NCBI GenBank assembly: GCA_003516705.1
Contig: DPCJ01000160.1
Span: forward strand, 1-6,417
DNA: 6,417 bases
DNA from: Prolixibacteraceae bacterium
GTDB lineage: Bacteria > Bacteroidota > Bacteroidia > Bacteroidales > Prolixibacteraceae
Direction: 5' to 3'
Position 1 is the stretch's first letter, and the number at the start of each line of letters is the position of its first letter. The translations under genes and the position numbers were made by a program. Below, in pieces: positions 6,327 to 6,417 of the stretch. Under the pieces are notes generated by a model. That model ran no database searches. It had not been told where the DNA came from and worked only from the letters and a program-made list of their open reading frames with translations.

Positions 6327-6417
6327 ATGAGCGAATTATTACAGAAAATAGCCGATTGCATCGAATTCGGAAAAATCAATAAAGCAGCGCCCTATCCGCC
6401 ACAAATGAAAGGACTGG
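6327..6417 (+). CDS. N-terminus of a probable cobalamin (corrinoid)-binding methyl-transfer protein (3' truncated by window edge)
   Basis: Only 30 codons are visible, starting at an ATG preceded by an A-rich leader (AAAACGAAAATAAA), typical of Bacteroidota translation starts. The peptide begins MSELLQKIADCIEFGKINKA and continues with a proline-rich APYPPQMKGL. From memory this resembles the start of Bacteroidota B12-binding proteins related to the corrinoid partners of methyltransferases, in which a methionine-synthase-like helical cap precedes the cobalamin domain. The cobalamin-binding DxHxxG motif would lie beyond the window, so the assignment rests on N-terminal resemblance only. If correct, the protein carries methyl groups between a substrate-specific methyltransferase and an acceptor in the cytoplasm. 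It is divergent from the AraC regulator and has its own -7-like element. Confidence 0.5.
   Translation, partial: MSELLQKIADCIEFGKINKAAPYPPQMKGL

Overview
The window looks like chromosomal DNA from a member of the Bacteroidota. The evidence is a SusC/SusD pair, A-rich leaders without clear Shine-Dalgarno sequences, and two matches to the Bacteroidota -7 promoter element TAnnTTTG. The low-to-moderate GC content and the style of the proteins would suit an environmental or marine order such as Marinilabiliales, but that placement is an impression and was not tested.

Layout. Bases 1-1689 are the C-terminal half or so of a SusC/RagA-type TonB-dependent outer-membrane transporter whose start lies left of the window. 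It is followed 11 bp later by a complete SusD/RagB-type surface lipoprotein (1701-3575). A strong intrinsic terminator (3608-3644) closes this pair. A new promoter-like element then precedes a complete lipoprotein of the Gfo/Idh/MocA oxidoreductase family (3748-5148). A 162-bp convergent intergenic region holds a 103-nt imperfect palindrome with an underlying 14-bp period, plus a 14-bp tandem repeat. On the minus strand lies a complete AraC-family regulator (5311-6177). A 149-bp AT-rich divergent region separates it from the first 30 codons of a gene (6327 to the right edge) whose N-terminus resembles cobalamin (corrinoid)-binding methyl-transfer proteins.

How the genes may work together. SusC and SusD should capture a glycan or glycoside at the cell surface and import it into the periplasm. 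The lipoprotein oxidoreductase would act on a sugar or related polyol in the cell envelope. The AraC regulator is placed to control itself and the divergent corrinoid-protein gene, which probably begins a separate operon. Whether the SusCD/oxidoreductase part and the AraC/corrinoid part form one catabolic island, for example for a methylated sugar, cannot be settled from this window. I see no RNA genes, CRISPR arrays, insertion sequences or phage genes.
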